64,000 bases of DNA, from NCBI RefSeq assembly GCF_000376945.1, contig NZ_AQXU01000023.1:1-64000 (forward strand), given 5' to 3'. The DNA comes from Leeia oryzae DSM 17879 (lineage in GTDB: Bacteria > Pseudomonadota > Gammaproteobacteria > Burkholderiales > Leeiaceae). Of the stretch, positions 16,763 to 25,043 are shown piece after piece. The position numbers and the translations under genes are program-made. A model generated the notes under the pieces. That model had not been told where the DNA came from, did no database searches, and was given only the letters and a program-made list of their open reading frames with translations. Position 1 is the stretch's first letter. Every line of letters starts with the position of its first letter.

Positions 16763-18118
16763 ATGCAAGCTGAAGACATTTGCATCGAAAATTTGCGCGA
16801 CTGTTTTGAAGGGGCCGTTCCCAGTGCCATCGCGACCTGTTCTCCGGACGGCACCCCCAACATTACCTATATCTCCCAGGTGCAATATGTCGACCGCCAG
16901 CATGTGGCGCTGACCTTCCAGTTTTTCAACAAGACCCGGCAGAACATCCTGGCCAACCCGATGGCCATGCTGACGGTGGCCGACCCGTTTACCGGCTCGC
17001 GGCACCGTCTGAAAGTGCGCTACCTGCATACCGAGACCAGCGGCCCGCTGTTTGAAAGCATGAAGGCCAAGCTGGCCGGCATTGCATCGCATACCGGCAT
17101 GGCGGACGTGTTCCGTCTGCAAGGGGCAGACCTGTACCGGGTGGAAAGCGTCGATTCCTTTATCTCGCAGGTGCCGTCTGCCCGGCGCAACAAATTGTCT
17201 TTCCTGCCCAAGCTGCGGGAAGTCATCGCCCAGCTGAATACCTGTACCGATCTGAACGAGCTGTTTGATACGGCCCTGACCCTGTTAAACGACAAGTTTG
17301 CCATTTCGCATGCCATGCTGCTGAAACTGGATGAAGCCGGACAATGCCTGTTTACCATGGCCAGCCGGGGGTACGAGACCTCCGGTATCGGCTCGGAAAT
17401 TCCGGTCGGTCACGGGGTGATCGGGGTGGCGGCCAGAGAACGGACCCCGATCCGGATTTCGCACATGACCAGCGACTACACTTACGGTAAGGCGGTGCGC
17501 GAAAGTGCCGAGGCACTGGGGTTGCAGCATCATCTGGAAACGGCCATTCCGATGCCCGGCCTGCCGGAAAGCCGCAGCCAGATGGCGGTGCCGATTCTGG
17601 CGGGCGACAGCCTGTACGGCGTGCTGTATGTCGAAAGCCCGCAGGATTTGTACTTTAGCTATGACGACGAAGATGCCCTGATGCTGATGGCGTATCAGCT
17701 GGGCTGGACGGCCAGCGGGTTGACGTGCATGGAGGCCGTGGCCGATACGCCAGCCTTGTCTCTGGCCGAGCGGGTGATGCTGCCGGAAGGGCAACGCTTG
17801 CAGGTGCGATACTTCATGGCCGACCACAGCGTCTTCCTGAACGACGATTACCTGATCAAAGGGGTGGCGGGTGCCATTTTCTGGCGGCTGGTCTCGCTGT
17901 ACCAGCAACAGCAGCGCAACGAATTTACCAACCGGGAGCTGCGTCTGGATGCCAGCCTGAACCTGCCGGACCTGGTCGATAATCTGGAAGCCCGGCTGGT
18001 GCTGTTGCAACGGCGACTGGAAGAGCGCGAGGCCAGCGTGCGCATCGTCAAAACCGGTCGTGGCCGTTTTCATCTGCAGGTCAACCAGTTGCTGGACCTG
18101 CACTGTCAGGACAAATAG
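16763..18118 (+). CDS. PPOX-like / GAF / possible winged-helix sensor protein
   Basis: A protein of about 451 residues with three parts. Residues about 1-150 form an FMN split barrel (IATCSPDGTPNITYIS, then FFNKTRQNILANP). Residues about 160-310 are a GAF domain (LFDTALTLLNDKF, then MAVPILAGDSLYGVLYV). Residues about 330-450 end in EARLVLLQRRLEERE and IVKTGRGRFHLQV, which looks like a winged-helix output domain. It could therefore be a flavin- or NO-responsive regulator. ATG 16763 is chosen; TTG 16748 would overlap the previous gene by TTGA. Partners are unknown. Confidence 0.78.
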   Translation: MQAEDICIENLRDCFEGAVPSAIATCSPDGTPNITYISQVQYVDRQHVALTFQFFNKTRQNILANPMAMLTVADPFTGSRHRLKVRYLHTETSGPLFESMKAKLAGIASHTGMADVFRLQGADLYRVESVDSFISQVPSARRNKLSFLPKLREVIAQLNTCTDLNELFDTALTLLNDKFAISHAMLLKLDEAGQCLFTMASRGYETSGIGSEIPVGHGVIGVAARERTPIRISHMTSDYTYGKAVRESAEALGLQHHLETAIPMPGLPESRSQMAVPILAGDSLYGVLYVESPQDLYFSYDDEDALMLMAYQLGWTASGLTCMEAVADTPALSLAERVMLPEGQRLQVRYFMADHSVFLNDDYLIKGVAGAIFWRLVSLYQQQQRNEFTNRELRLDASLNLPDLVDNLEARLVLLQRRLEEREASVRIVKTGRGRFHLQVNQLLDLHCQDK

Positions 18119-18130
18119 GCAACCCGCGTT

Positions 18131-18529
18131 TCATTCCCCGGCCGGGCGGATCAGCAGTGCCTGTGCCGTTTCAAACAATTCCCGTTCTTCAAAGCGGACA
18201 TGGGCCTCGAGCAGGCTGGCAAATGTCATCAGCGTGTCGCTATCCGGTTGTGCCAGTCGGCTAACCAGCTCGCGGAGCGCCTGATGTTCGGCCAGCGTGC
18301 GCGCTGTCAGGGCCTGCTCGCCGGCCGCCGACAAGTTTTTCAGCAGGTCTTGTTCTTCCCGCTGGAAATGGGGCTCCAGTTCGGTGACAAACAGGGTCGT
18401 CGCCTGTCGTGACAGGTCCTGAACCGCCGCTGGCTGGCCGCTGGCGGCGGCCAGTCGCGCATGCCGGGCCAGTTTGAGGGCCAGATGATGTTCCCGGGAC
18501 AGTTGCTGCAGGGTCGGGTGACGCTTCAT
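18131..18529 (-). CDS. Hemerythrin domain protein
   Basis: A compact 132-residue hemerythrin HHE-family protein. Ligand candidates are His14/His15 in SREHHLAL, His54 and Glu58 in EPHFQREE, His82 in AEHQALR, and His110/Glu114 in EAHVRFEE, giving the full diiron set. It is shorter than the hemerythrin at 12960 and closer to the minimal domain. It converges on the PPOX-GAF gene with only 12 bp between them. The probable role is O2/NO binding or iron-centre protection in the cytoplasm. Confidence 0.88.
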   Translation of the reverse strand: MKRHPTLQQLSREHHLALKLARHARLAAASGQPAAVQDLSRQATTLFVTELEPHFQREEQDLLKNLSAAGEQALTARTLAEHQALRELVSRLAQPDSDTLMTFASLLEAHVRFEERELFETAQALLIRPAGE

Positions 18530-18622
18530 GTTGTCTGCCTTGAATGGCGGGTGTCAGGTGGATGCACGGAATGGCGTCTGCGGTGGGCCGTCTGACAACC
18601 CTGTCGTTACTCATTAGAGAAT

Positions 18623-18988
18623 TTATTGGCGATTATCACCACGTCCGTGACGGCCGTGCAGCTTGCGGTAGCGCGGGGCGTAGTCGCGGTTATACCAGCC
18701 GTCCTGCACAAAAAATACCCGTTCGCCACAGGCATGGTATTCCCTGCAATGCTTGTCCCAGTGTTTGGCATGGCCGGGAGGGACCCGCATGTAGATGGGT
18801 GAGGGGAGGTCTGACCGCTGCTCGATCATGATCGGGTGCCGGTAGATGACCCGTGGCTGGGGATAGTCGCCAATCTCTATCCGGCCATAAAAGCGGGGAT
18901 CACCCAGGCTGATGGATAGGCGGGCATCGGCGGCCAGCGCCGGTAAGCTGGCGGCTGCCATTAGGGCGGCGATCAGTAGATGTTTCAT
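18623..18988 (-). CDS. Small exported basic protein, unknown function
   Basis: A 121-residue protein starting at ATG 18988 with a clear signal peptide (MKHLLIAALMAAASLPALAA). The open frame continues 18 codons upstream, but that part is not signal-like. The mature part is rich in Tyr, Arg, His and Pro, has two cysteines (HCREYHACGE) that could form a disulfide, and ends in a basic tail. Similar short periplasmic proteins are common in betaproteobacteria without known function. Confidence 0.75.
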   Translation of the reverse strand: MKHLLIAALMAAASLPALAADARLSISLGDPRFYGRIEIGDYPQPRVIYRHPIMIEQRSDLPSPIYMRVPPGHAKHWDKHCREYHACGERVFFVQDGWYNRDYAPRYRKLHGRHGRGDNRQ

Positions 18989-19373
18989 GCTGGATACTCC
19001 TGTGGCCGGTGTGATGCGGCGGGTGGATGCAAACCGGAACACCGGTGATTCTCCGCTTGTCAGGCGTATCTCAGCTCAGCGATCGGGATACCAGCACTAT
19101 CCTCTCATTCACGTCGTTTGCCGGTCTGTTCGCTGACAGACACATGCGACGTGCTGTCTTGTTGCGCTGGCCAGACGCGGCCCTGAAACCGGGTACCTGC
19201 TCGCTATGTGCATCAACAGACAGACCGGCATCCCGGGGCAGTCTATTCTGGAGTCATTGGCGTCATGGACTGTGCAATACCCCGATGTCACCAAGGCGGG
19301 CTCTGGCAAGCAGCAAGCCTGCTCTGTTCCGGTACCTCACCGGTCACATTTTGCAAGAAATAGAGGTAATCCC
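18989..19373. other. Divergent intergenic region with no recognised gene
   Basis: About 385 bp separate the minus-strand exported protein from the plus-strand lipoprotein. The short open frames here have no ribosome sites or recognisable features. The region presumably holds both promoters; I could not pick out a convincing operator. Confidence 0.5.
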
Positions 19374-19589
19374 ATGAAAACGAATCAAAAAATTGTCACC
19401 AGCATTGTTGCAGCGGCCATTCTGGTCAGCCTGAGTGGTTGTTCCGGCATGTCCCGGCGTGATCAGAATACCGCCATTGGCGCTGGTATCGGCGCGGTAG
19501 GTGGTGCCGTCCTGACTGGCGGCAGTACCGTCGGCACGGTTGGCGGTGCAGCTGTCGGCGGCATCATCGGCCATGAACTGGATAAATGA
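19374..19589 (+). CDS. Small glycine-zipper lipoprotein
   Basis: A 71-residue lipoprotein with lipobox LSGC, so Cys23 would be lipidated. Behind it lies a glycine-zipper segment (AIGAGIGAVGGAVLTGG ... GGAAVGGIIG) like those of OsmB and SlyB, which pack as membrane-spanning helices. AGAGGT provides the ribosome site. It stands alone with its own terminator. A stress-induced outer-membrane role is typical for the class but not shown here. Confidence 0.85.
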   Translation: MKTNQKIVTSIVAAAILVSLSGCSGMSRRDQNTAIGAGIGAVGGAVLTGGSTVGTVGGAAVGGIIGHELDK

Positions 19590-19627
19590 CACCACGTTTA
19601 CCGCGCTCATCCTGACCTGTTGATCAG

Positions 19628-19655
19628 CGAGTGTGATTTTCATCACACTCGTTTT
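19628..19655 (+). terminator. Intrinsic terminator of the lipoprotein gene
   Basis: CGAGTGTGAT and ATCACACTCG form a 10-bp stem with a TTTC loop, followed by TTTT. It lies about 40 bp after the lipoprotein stop codon and could also stop transcription of the converging chemoreceptor gene. Confidence 0.85.
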
Positions 19656-19692
19656 GGTTTGTTCAGGGTGAATGCCGGCATGTGCCGATTGC

Positions 19693-20790
19693 TTATGACC
19701 CCGTTTGGGCCAGAATCAATCCAAGCCCCGCCATCACCTGCCGGTTGGCATTTTCCATGGCAGCCAGCTCGTCAATCCCGGCGGCCAGCCCACCCTGGTA
19801 GTACAGTTCCAGCGCGCGGCGTGCGTGCTGATGCACCGCCCGATGCGGTGTTTCCAGATCCCGATAACCGCTCAGGCTGGCAAAGCGCTCGTGGCCTTCA
19901 CCCGTGTAATACCATTGCCCCAGCCGGCAATGGGTATCATCCGGCAAGGCGTCCGGTGACAGGGTCGACAGACCCAGAAACACCTTGTACACCTCCAGCT
20001 TGAGGACCACTTCTTCGATGTTGGCCAGCTCTACATTCGATAACAGAGCCGAGGAGGACACGGCACGTTCCATGCGGGTCGACAGAGACAGTAAATGCTC
20101 CATGCTGTGCATGGCGTTTTCGCTCTCTGCTGCGTACTGGCGGGCTTCTTCTGCACCTGCCTGCATGATCTGGCGTGCCGAACGGGTTTCGGTCTGGATG
20201 TTGCCGACCAGGTCTGAAATCTCGCGCGTCGCGTTGGTGGTGCGCTCGGCCAGTTTGCGTACTTCGTCGGCCACCACGGCAAAACCGCGCCCCGCTTCAC
20301 CGGCTCGTGCCGCTTCAATGGCGGCGTTCAGCGCCAGCAGGTTGGTCTGGTCGGCAATTTCCTTGATCAGGTTGATGATGCCGCCGATTTCGCTGGCGCG
20401 CTGGTTCAGGCTGTCCACATTTTGCGAGGCATCGGCCATCTTCTGGCACATGGCGTCCAGATTGCGTGCCGTCAGCTCAAAGGCCTGGCGGTTGGTCTCG
20501 GACAAGCCTGCTGCCTCTTGTGCAGAGGTTTTTTCCTGGTTGAGCGTGTTGGCCAGCGACTGAAAAGACTGGCTGACGCCGTTTAGCGAGTCACCAAAAC
20601 TATCCAGGCTGGTAAACACGCCGCCCAGATGGGTCCGCTCTTGCGTGAGTGCGGCCATGCGGGCCTGCTGGTCCTGATGCTCGGTTTCCAGCCGGGTGAT
20701 CCGGTCGGTCAGGGCCCGGTTTTCCTGTTGCAGACGGGCATTGTCTGCCAGGGCGGTATCGAGCTGTTGTTTGCGTTTTCGGAAGAACAT
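19693..20790 (-). CDS. Soluble methyl-accepting chemoreceptor with CZB domain (TlpD-like)
   Basis: A 365-residue cytoplasmic chemoreceptor without membrane helices. Residues 1-75 are coiled coil, the signalling hairpin is centred on [20 protein letters not shown], and residues about 275-350 form a CZB (chemoreceptor zinc-binding) domain. The CZB ligands [10 protein letters not shown] and ETPHRAVH are present, but the usual first histidine (DHxxxK) is Glu in IEEVVLK. I start at ATG 20790, since the longer open frame runs into the upstream gene. It lies 41 bp after the NnrS-like gene and is probably cotranscribed, which suggests taxis linked to NO or oxidant stress. Confidence 0.88.
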   Translation of the reverse strand: MFFRKRKQQLDTALADNARLQQENRALTDRITRLETEHQDQQARMAALTQERTHLGGVFTSLDSFGDSLNGVSQSFQSLANTLNQEKTSAQEAAGLSETNRQAFELTARNLDAMCQKMADASQNVDSLNQRASEIGGIINLIKEIADQTNLLALNAAIEAARAGEAGRGFAVVADEVRKLAERTTNATREISDLVGNIQTETRSARQIMQAGAEEARQYAAESENAMHSMEHLLSLSTRMERAVSSSALLSNVELANIEEVVLKLEVYKVFLGLSTLSPDALPDDTHCRLGQWYYTGEGHERFASLSGYRDLETPHRAVHQHARRALELYYQGGLAAGIDELAAMENANRQVMAGLGLILAQTGS

Positions 20791-20831
20791 GCGGTCTCCT
20801 GCCAGCGGTGTGAGGCGCTTCGTTTTGTTAT

Positions 20832-21929
20832 TTATGATGTCTGGGGTTGGGGGACGATTTTCCGTCCCCGGCGGATACTGTACAGCATCACGGCAATGAA
20901 AAGTAGCAAGGCCACCGCATTGCAAAGACCGCCTGTCCGGCGCAGGGCAAAGTCATTTTGCAAAACACCGCTCACACGTAACGCCAGCGAGGCATGCAAG
21001 AGCAGCAGCGGCAGGTAGAACACCGGGCTGTAGGGGATTTTTACCCGCGCCACGGCGGGGAAAATGATCGGCGCATGACCAAAGATCATCGCGAACACAA
21101 ACCCGAGGCAAACCGCATGCAAGGCAGCGTCGCGCCACGGATGAGCAGCGTTAAACCCGCCCGCCAGGCCGATCAGCCCTGCCAGTAGCAGCCAGAGGTA
21201 GCCAGACAACAGGCAGGCGGCGATGAAGCGGGTCAGTCCGTGCTGGCGGATGTTGTGACGGGCAATGTCATAGCGCAGCAGCCACAGCGCCAGCGCCAGC
21301 AGGCTGACCGAAAACAAGGCCAGCCCGGCCGGCTCAGAAAACAGGACGACAGTCGCCCCCAGCAGCATGCTGCCGGTGATCCAGAAAAACAGGGTCTGCG
21401 CGATTTTGGGGGTGGGCAGGAAGCGGGTCATCTCCAGACGCTCGCCGGCAATGGTCAGCACCAGAAATGCCAGCCACCAGGACACCGCGACAGAAATGAC
21501 GCCGGTGATCCACCAGACCAGATTACCCGCCAGCCAGCAGGCAGCGCCCAGCGACAGTACCACGGTAAACGGGGCGACCAGCCGTTGCAGCACCCGGGTG
21601 GTGGCACCCAGCATGATGAGGGCGGCCAGCACCGACAGCAGATGGGTCAAGAGAATCGGTTGTCCTGCCAGTGCCAGCAAGCCACCCAGTCCGGCGGCTG
21701 CCGGGGCCAGGTACGCCCAGCGCTCGCCAATGGCGACCGCCCGCTCCAGACTGATGACGGTCCCCAGAAAAGCGGTGATCATCAGGGCGCCATGCCAGCC
21801 GGCCGCGTTCACTGCCAGCGCAGGGACGCCCCATGCCAGCCGTGCCAGTCCGGCCAGTACGCCGCCCAGCAGCGAGAGCATCGCGATGATCAGTAACGGC
21901 AGGCGGGCGGGGGTGCGAAGGTCTGGCAT
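20832..21929 (-). CDS. Polytopic membrane protein, NnrS-like
   Basis: A 365-residue protein that is almost entirely hydrophobic, with roughly 11-12 transmembrane helices. Histidines in [15 protein letters not shown] near the N-terminus and in [18 protein letters not shown] in the second half are possible haem or metal ligands. NnrS proteins are haem/copper membrane proteins induced by NO. The match is by overall layout and context, since the classic NnrS motif wording is not identical. It lies 12 bp after the DUF2249 gene, within the run downstream of the NsrR operator. Confidence 0.7.
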   Translation of the reverse strand: MPDLRTPARLPLLIIAMLSLLGGVLAGLARLAWGVPALAVNAAGWHGALMITAFLGTVISLERAVAIGERWAYLAPAAAGLGGLLALAGQPILLTHLLSVLAALIMLGATTRVLQRLVAPFTVVLSLGAACWLAGNLVWWITGVISVAVSWWLAFLVLTIAGERLEMTRFLPTPKIAQTLFFWITGSMLLGATVVLFSEPAGLALFSVSLLALALWLLRYDIARHNIRQHGLTRFIAACLLSGYLWLLLAGLIGLAGGFNAAHPWRDAALHAVCLGFVFAMIFGHAPIIFPAVARVKIPYSPVFYLPLLLLHASLALRVSGVLQNDFALRRTGGLCNAVALLLFIAVMLYSIRRGRKIVPQPQTS

Positions 21930-21941
21930 GGCAAGTGTCCT

Positions 21942-22214
21942 TTAACCGGCATTACAGCCGCAGCCGGTAGCGGCGGGCAAGGGTTTGCCGATCCGTACCT
22001 GCCAGACGTCAGGACCGGATTCCAGATATTCCCAGTCAAACTGGCCGTTCAGTTCGGCCTGGAACTGATAGTACAGCGGTTTCGGGTCATGGTCATTGAC
22101 CAGCAGCAGCGACTGGCCGATCGGCAGGGCATCAAACGTGCCAAAAATCAGCGGGTGACGTTCGCGCGGGGCAATGGTACGGACATCAATGACGGGTTGG
22201 GTAACGGTGGTCAT
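21942..22214 (-). CDS. DUF2249 (TusA-like) protein
   Basis: A 90-residue protein with the DUF2249 pattern: DVRTIAPRERHPLIFGTFDAL, then LVNDHDPKPLYYQFQAE, then WEYLESGPDVWQVRIGK. The family has a TusA-like alpha/beta fold and usually occurs in nitrogen-oxide or anaerobic gene clusters. The C-terminus ends in a Cys pair (GCGC), a possible metal or redox site. It is the second gene of the run starting at 22581. Function is unknown, but the association with NO genes is established for the family. Confidence 0.85.
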   Translation of the reverse strand: MTTVTQPVIDVRTIAPRERHPLIFGTFDALPIGQSLLLVNDHDPKPLYYQFQAELNGQFDWEYLESGPDVWQVRIGKPLPAATGCGCNAG

Positions 22215-22263
22215 GGTATTTTCCTTGTCGGGTCAAAAAAGCATGCAGAAAAAAAGGGCCGGT

Positions 22264-22581
22264 TTACCAGCCAAAGTGCTCGCGGCTGGCGTCGCTCATC
22301 ATGGCGGGTTCCCATGGGGGCTCCCACACCAGTTGAATCGCCACCTGGCAGCTGGCCGGCACCAGACCGGTCAGTACCGCGTGTACTTCCTCAGTAATCA
22401 TCTCGCCCATCGGGCAGGCAGGCGACGTCATGGTCATGTTGACCAGCAGTTGCTCCGGACGGATCTCGATCTGGTAGATCAGCCCGAGATCGACGATGTT
22501 TTCGCCGATTTCAGGGTCAATCACCTCACGCAGTGCATCGCGGACCGTGGCTTCATCGGGTAACGCTGTCGTGGTTGTCAT
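22264..22581 (-). CDS. MIP18/DUF59-family iron-sulfur assembly factor
   Basis: A 105-residue single-domain MIP18 (DUF59) protein, related to SufT and PaaD, which help insert or maturate Fe-S clusters. The domain starts DALREVIDPEIGENIVDLGLIY, and the conserved cysteine is in TSPACPMGE. AGAGGCAG supplies the ribosome site. It is the first gene after the NsrR operator. As NO destroys Fe-S clusters, a repair role under nitrosative stress is a sensible inference. Confidence 0.88.
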   Translation of the reverse strand: MTTTTALPDEATVRDALREVIDPEIGENIVDLGLIYQIEIRPEQLLVNMTMTSPACPMGEMITEEVHAVLTGLVPASCQVAIQLVWEPPWEPAMMSDASREHFGW

Positions 22582-22592
22582 GACTGCCTCTA

Positions 22593-22615
22593 AAGATGTA
22601 TATTTGATGCATGTT
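22593..22615. promoter_or_regulatory. NsrR operator
   Basis: The 23-bp sequence reads AAGATG-TATATTT-GATGCATGTT. It closely follows the NsrR consensus, two AAGATGCATTT-type half-sites in inverted orientation. It lies 12 bp upstream of the MIP18 gene start, where it would cover the promoter, and faces nsrR itself on the other side. This makes the 22581-19693 run a likely NsrR-repressed, NO-induced operon. Confidence 0.8.
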
Positions 22616-22702
22616 ATGCTAGCGCGGCGTGATTTCTAAAGCAATATCAAATCTACTGCTTATAGGGGCCAGCTGCATTTTTCTTGATCCAGGTTAGGTT
22701 GT

Positions 22703-23146
22703 ATGCGACTGACTTCGTTTTCTGACTACACGTTGCGGGTGCTGATGTTTCTGGCCCTGCATCCCGAGCGGCTTGCCACCATTCCGGAAATCGCCACGGC
22801 GTATGGCATTTCGGAAAACCACCTGATGAAGGTGGTCCAGCAGCTGGTGCATGCCGGTACTATCGAATCCGTGCGTGGCAAAGGCGGCGGCATCCGGCTG
22901 GCCAGACCAGCGGCCGAGATCCGTCTGGGGCAGGTGGTAAAGGCCAGCGAAGGCAGTGCCCCGATTGTGGAATGCCTGTCACACGATGGCGGCCAATGCA
23001 AGATTGCCCCTGCCTGCCGCTTGACCCGTGTCCTGATGAACGCCTTTGCGGCGTTTTATGCCACGCTGGATGAATGCACGCTGGCCGACCTGGTCAGCGC
23101 CCCGCATCTGCTCAACCAGCTACTGCAACCGCCGCTGGATCGCTAA
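22703..23146 (+). CDS. nsrR: Rrf2-family NO-sensing repressor NsrR
   Basis: A 147-residue Rrf2 regulator. The winged HTH at residues 1-65 contains TSFSDYTLRVLMFLA and RGKGGGIRLARPA, both close to NsrR of enterobacteria. Three cysteines (Cys91, Cys99, Cys105) can hold the Fe-S cluster that reacts with NO and releases the repressor from DNA. The first two are spaced wider (8) than in E. coli NsrR (5). The gene is divergent from the MIP18-NnrS run, with an NsrR operator between them. Confidence 0.9.
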   Translation: MRLTSFSDYTLRVLMFLALHPERLATIPEIATAYGISENHLMKVVQQLVHAGTIESVRGKGGGIRLARPAAEIRLGQVVKASEGSAPIVECLSHDGGQCKIAPACRLTRVLMNAFAAFYATLDECTLADLVSAPHLLNQLLQPPLDR

Positions 23147-23303
23147 AGACAGCCGGGTTACAGGGCGCTGGCACCGGGCCGGCGGCGCATTTGAAAGTCG
23201 CACAAAGAAGCGTGTAGACTAGGTCCGGACTCGACCGGCTGGCGGGCAATAACCGCCTCATCCCCCGGTTGCCGGACCTCACAACCAATGCGGAAATCCC
23301 GTC

Positions 23304-24686
23304 ATGACCCACACTGATACCGGTCTCGCCATCGCGCCGATGGTACCCAATACCATCCCTTCTGCCCCTGCTTTGCTGCTCACGCATCAGCCCTTGCCGG
23401 AGACGGCCGATGTGGTGATTGTCGGTTCAGGCATCATGGGGTGTGCCACGGCCTATTATCTGGCCAAACACGGCATCAAGGCGGTGGTGATCGACAAGTC
23501 GCGCATCGCGGGCCAGCAATCCACCCGGGCCTGGGGGTTTGTCCGCCAGCAGGCGCGGGCGCCAGAAGAAGTGCCGCTGATGATGGCCAGCAACCGCCTC
23601 TGGCAAGGGCTGGAAGCCGACCTGCAGGCAGATCTGGAATGGCGGCAGGGCGGGTGTCTGTTTACGGCAAGCCACGCAGAAGAAATGGCCACCTATGAAG
23701 ACTGGATGTCAATCGCCAAAACGCATCAGCTCGATACCCGGCTGCTCACGCCGCAAGAAATCCGGCAACAGTTGCCCGATCTGACCGACAGGCCGCTGGG
23801 AGCGCTGTATACCGCCAGTGATGGTCAGGCGGAGCCGCGCAAGGTGGCGCCGGCGTTTGCCCGGCGGGCGACCGAACTGGGTGCGCGGTTTTTTGAAGGT
23901 TGCGGCCTGACCGGGCTGGAGCTGGCGGATGGCAAGGTGGTGGGCGTGCAGACCGAAATGGGCAGCATCCGCACCCGTCAGGTAGTGTGTGCGGCCGGCG
24001 TCGCCAGCTGGCGCATCCTGAAGTCGGTTGGTATCGACCTGCCACAGCATCTGGTGCGCGGTACCGTGGCCAGAACGTCTCCCGGCCCGCAGCTCAGTGC
24101 GGTCAGTTATCTGGGTAACGGCATCGGCTGGCGCCAGCGTACCAACGGCAGCTTTAACCTGGCGGACGATGCCCAGGTGGATGTAGACATCACGCTGGGT
24201 CACCTGCGCGGACTGGAATGGTATCTGGGGCCGCTGATGACGCACCACAAGTCGTTCCGGTTTAACGTCAACCGCATGACGCTGGACGACCTGCGCCAGC
24301 GCCTGCCCGGTTCTGAGGCCCGGCATAACGGCCCGCTGGTGCATGTACGCGATCTGGCGCTGCTGGCCAACGAAGGGAAAGCGCGGGGCGCTTTGCGCGC
24401 CTTGCACCAGTCGTTTCCATCACAAAAGCAGGTGCAGATTGTCGACAAATGGGCAGGCGGCATTGACGTGCTGCCGGATGGCATTCCGGTCATCGATGCG
24501 CTCACGCAACCGGACGGACTGCTGGTGGCGACCGGCTTTTGCGGCCACGGGTTTGCCATGGGGCCGATTGTCGGCAAGGTGATGGCGGACTGGATTAGCA
24601 AGGGGGAACCCGGCTTTGACCTGCATGGCCTGCGGCTGGCACGTTTTCCGGAGAAAGACGTCAAGCCGCCTTACTCCTTGTTCTGA
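23304..24686 (+). CDS. FAD-dependent amine/D-amino-acid oxidase family protein
   Basis: A 460-residue flavoprotein of the DAO family. The Rossmann motif VIVGSGIMGCATAYYLAKHG starts near residue 36, ahead of which is an unusually long 35-residue N-terminal lead. RAWGFVRQQARAPEE and the C-terminal GIPVIDAL ... GFCGHGFAMGP match the sarcosine oxidase/glycine oxidase/HcnC layout. It stands alone between nsrR and the inositol regulator, with its own hairpin behind it. The oxidised amine is unknown. Confidence 0.87.
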   Translation: MTHTDTGLAIAPMVPNTIPSAPALLLTHQPLPETADVVIVGSGIMGCATAYYLAKHGIKAVVIDKSRIAGQQSTRAWGFVRQQARAPEEVPLMMASNRLWQGLEADLQADLEWRQGGCLFTASHAEEMATYEDWMSIAKTHQLDTRLLTPQEIRQQLPDLTDRPLGALYTASDGQAEPRKVAPAFARRATELGARFFEGCGLTGLELADGKVVGVQTEMGSIRTRQVVCAAGVASWRILKSVGIDLPQHLVRGTVARTSPGPQLSAVSYLGNGIGWRQRTNGSFNLADDAQVDVDITLGHLRGLEWYLGPLMTHHKSFRFNVNRMTLDDLRQRLPGSEARHNGPLVHVRDLALLANEGKARGALRALHQSFPSQKQVQIVDKWAGGIDVLPDGIPVIDALTQPDGLLVATGFCGHGFAMGPIVGKVMADWISKGEPGFDLHGLRLARFPEKDVKPPYSLF

Positions 24687-24697
24687 GGATAATCATG

Positions 24698-24724
24698 CCA
24701 TGCCTGGCCCTTTGCCAGGTATGG
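24698..24724 (+). terminator. Hairpin after the flavoprotein gene
   Basis: CCATGCCTGGC and GCCAGGTATGG form an 11-bp stem (one G-T pair) with a 5-nt loop. No T run follows, so this is a weak terminator candidate or a 3'-end protecting structure. Confidence 0.5.
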
Positions 24725-24853
24725 CGGCACCAGACCGATGTACTGAAGTTCGTCTGTTCACATTGAGTCGGCTAATAATTTGCTGGCTCATGTGTTTCAA
24801 AATAAATTCAAAAGAAACACTTGATCTCTCTTGACGCCCGTATTTATACGTGT

Positions 24854-24880
24854 TTTACTTCGTTCATATTACGAACTAAA
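24854..24880. promoter_or_regulatory. ROK-type operator 1
   Basis: TTTACTTCG, nine bases, then CGAACTAAA. The arms are inverted repeats with a single mismatch. The architecture (A/T-rich arms ending in CG around a 9-bp spacer) equals that of operator 2 and resembles known ROK regulator sites such as XylR. It probably binds the product of the gene at 25044. Confidence 0.65.
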
Positions 24881-24976
24881 TGGAATACAGCAGACAGGTA
24901 CTGCTCCGTTCGTCGGAAACCTCTCGGTGCTAAGTGTGAATAAATGACAAATCAATCAAGGCTGGTCTAAAATTGG

Positions 24977-25003
24977 TTTAATTCGGTCTAAATACGAACT
25001 AAA
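24977..25003. promoter_or_regulatory. ROK-type operator 2
   Basis: TTTAATTCG, nine bases, then CGAACTAAA. The right arm is identical to that of operator 1, 123 bp away, and the arms differ from perfect inverted repeats at one position. It lies 41 bp upstream of the regulator start, where it could block its promoter (autoregulation). Two sites allow DNA looping. Confidence 0.65.
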
Positions 25004-25043
25004 CTATTGATACAGACTTAACTTTGATGGCAGGGGAGGTTGT

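Larger units (their letters stand above)
24725..25043. other. Regulatory region upstream of the inositol cluster
   Basis: This AT-rich stretch of about 320 bp carries no gene. It holds two matching inverted repeats (see next entries) and probably the main promoter of the iol cluster. Confidence 0.6.
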
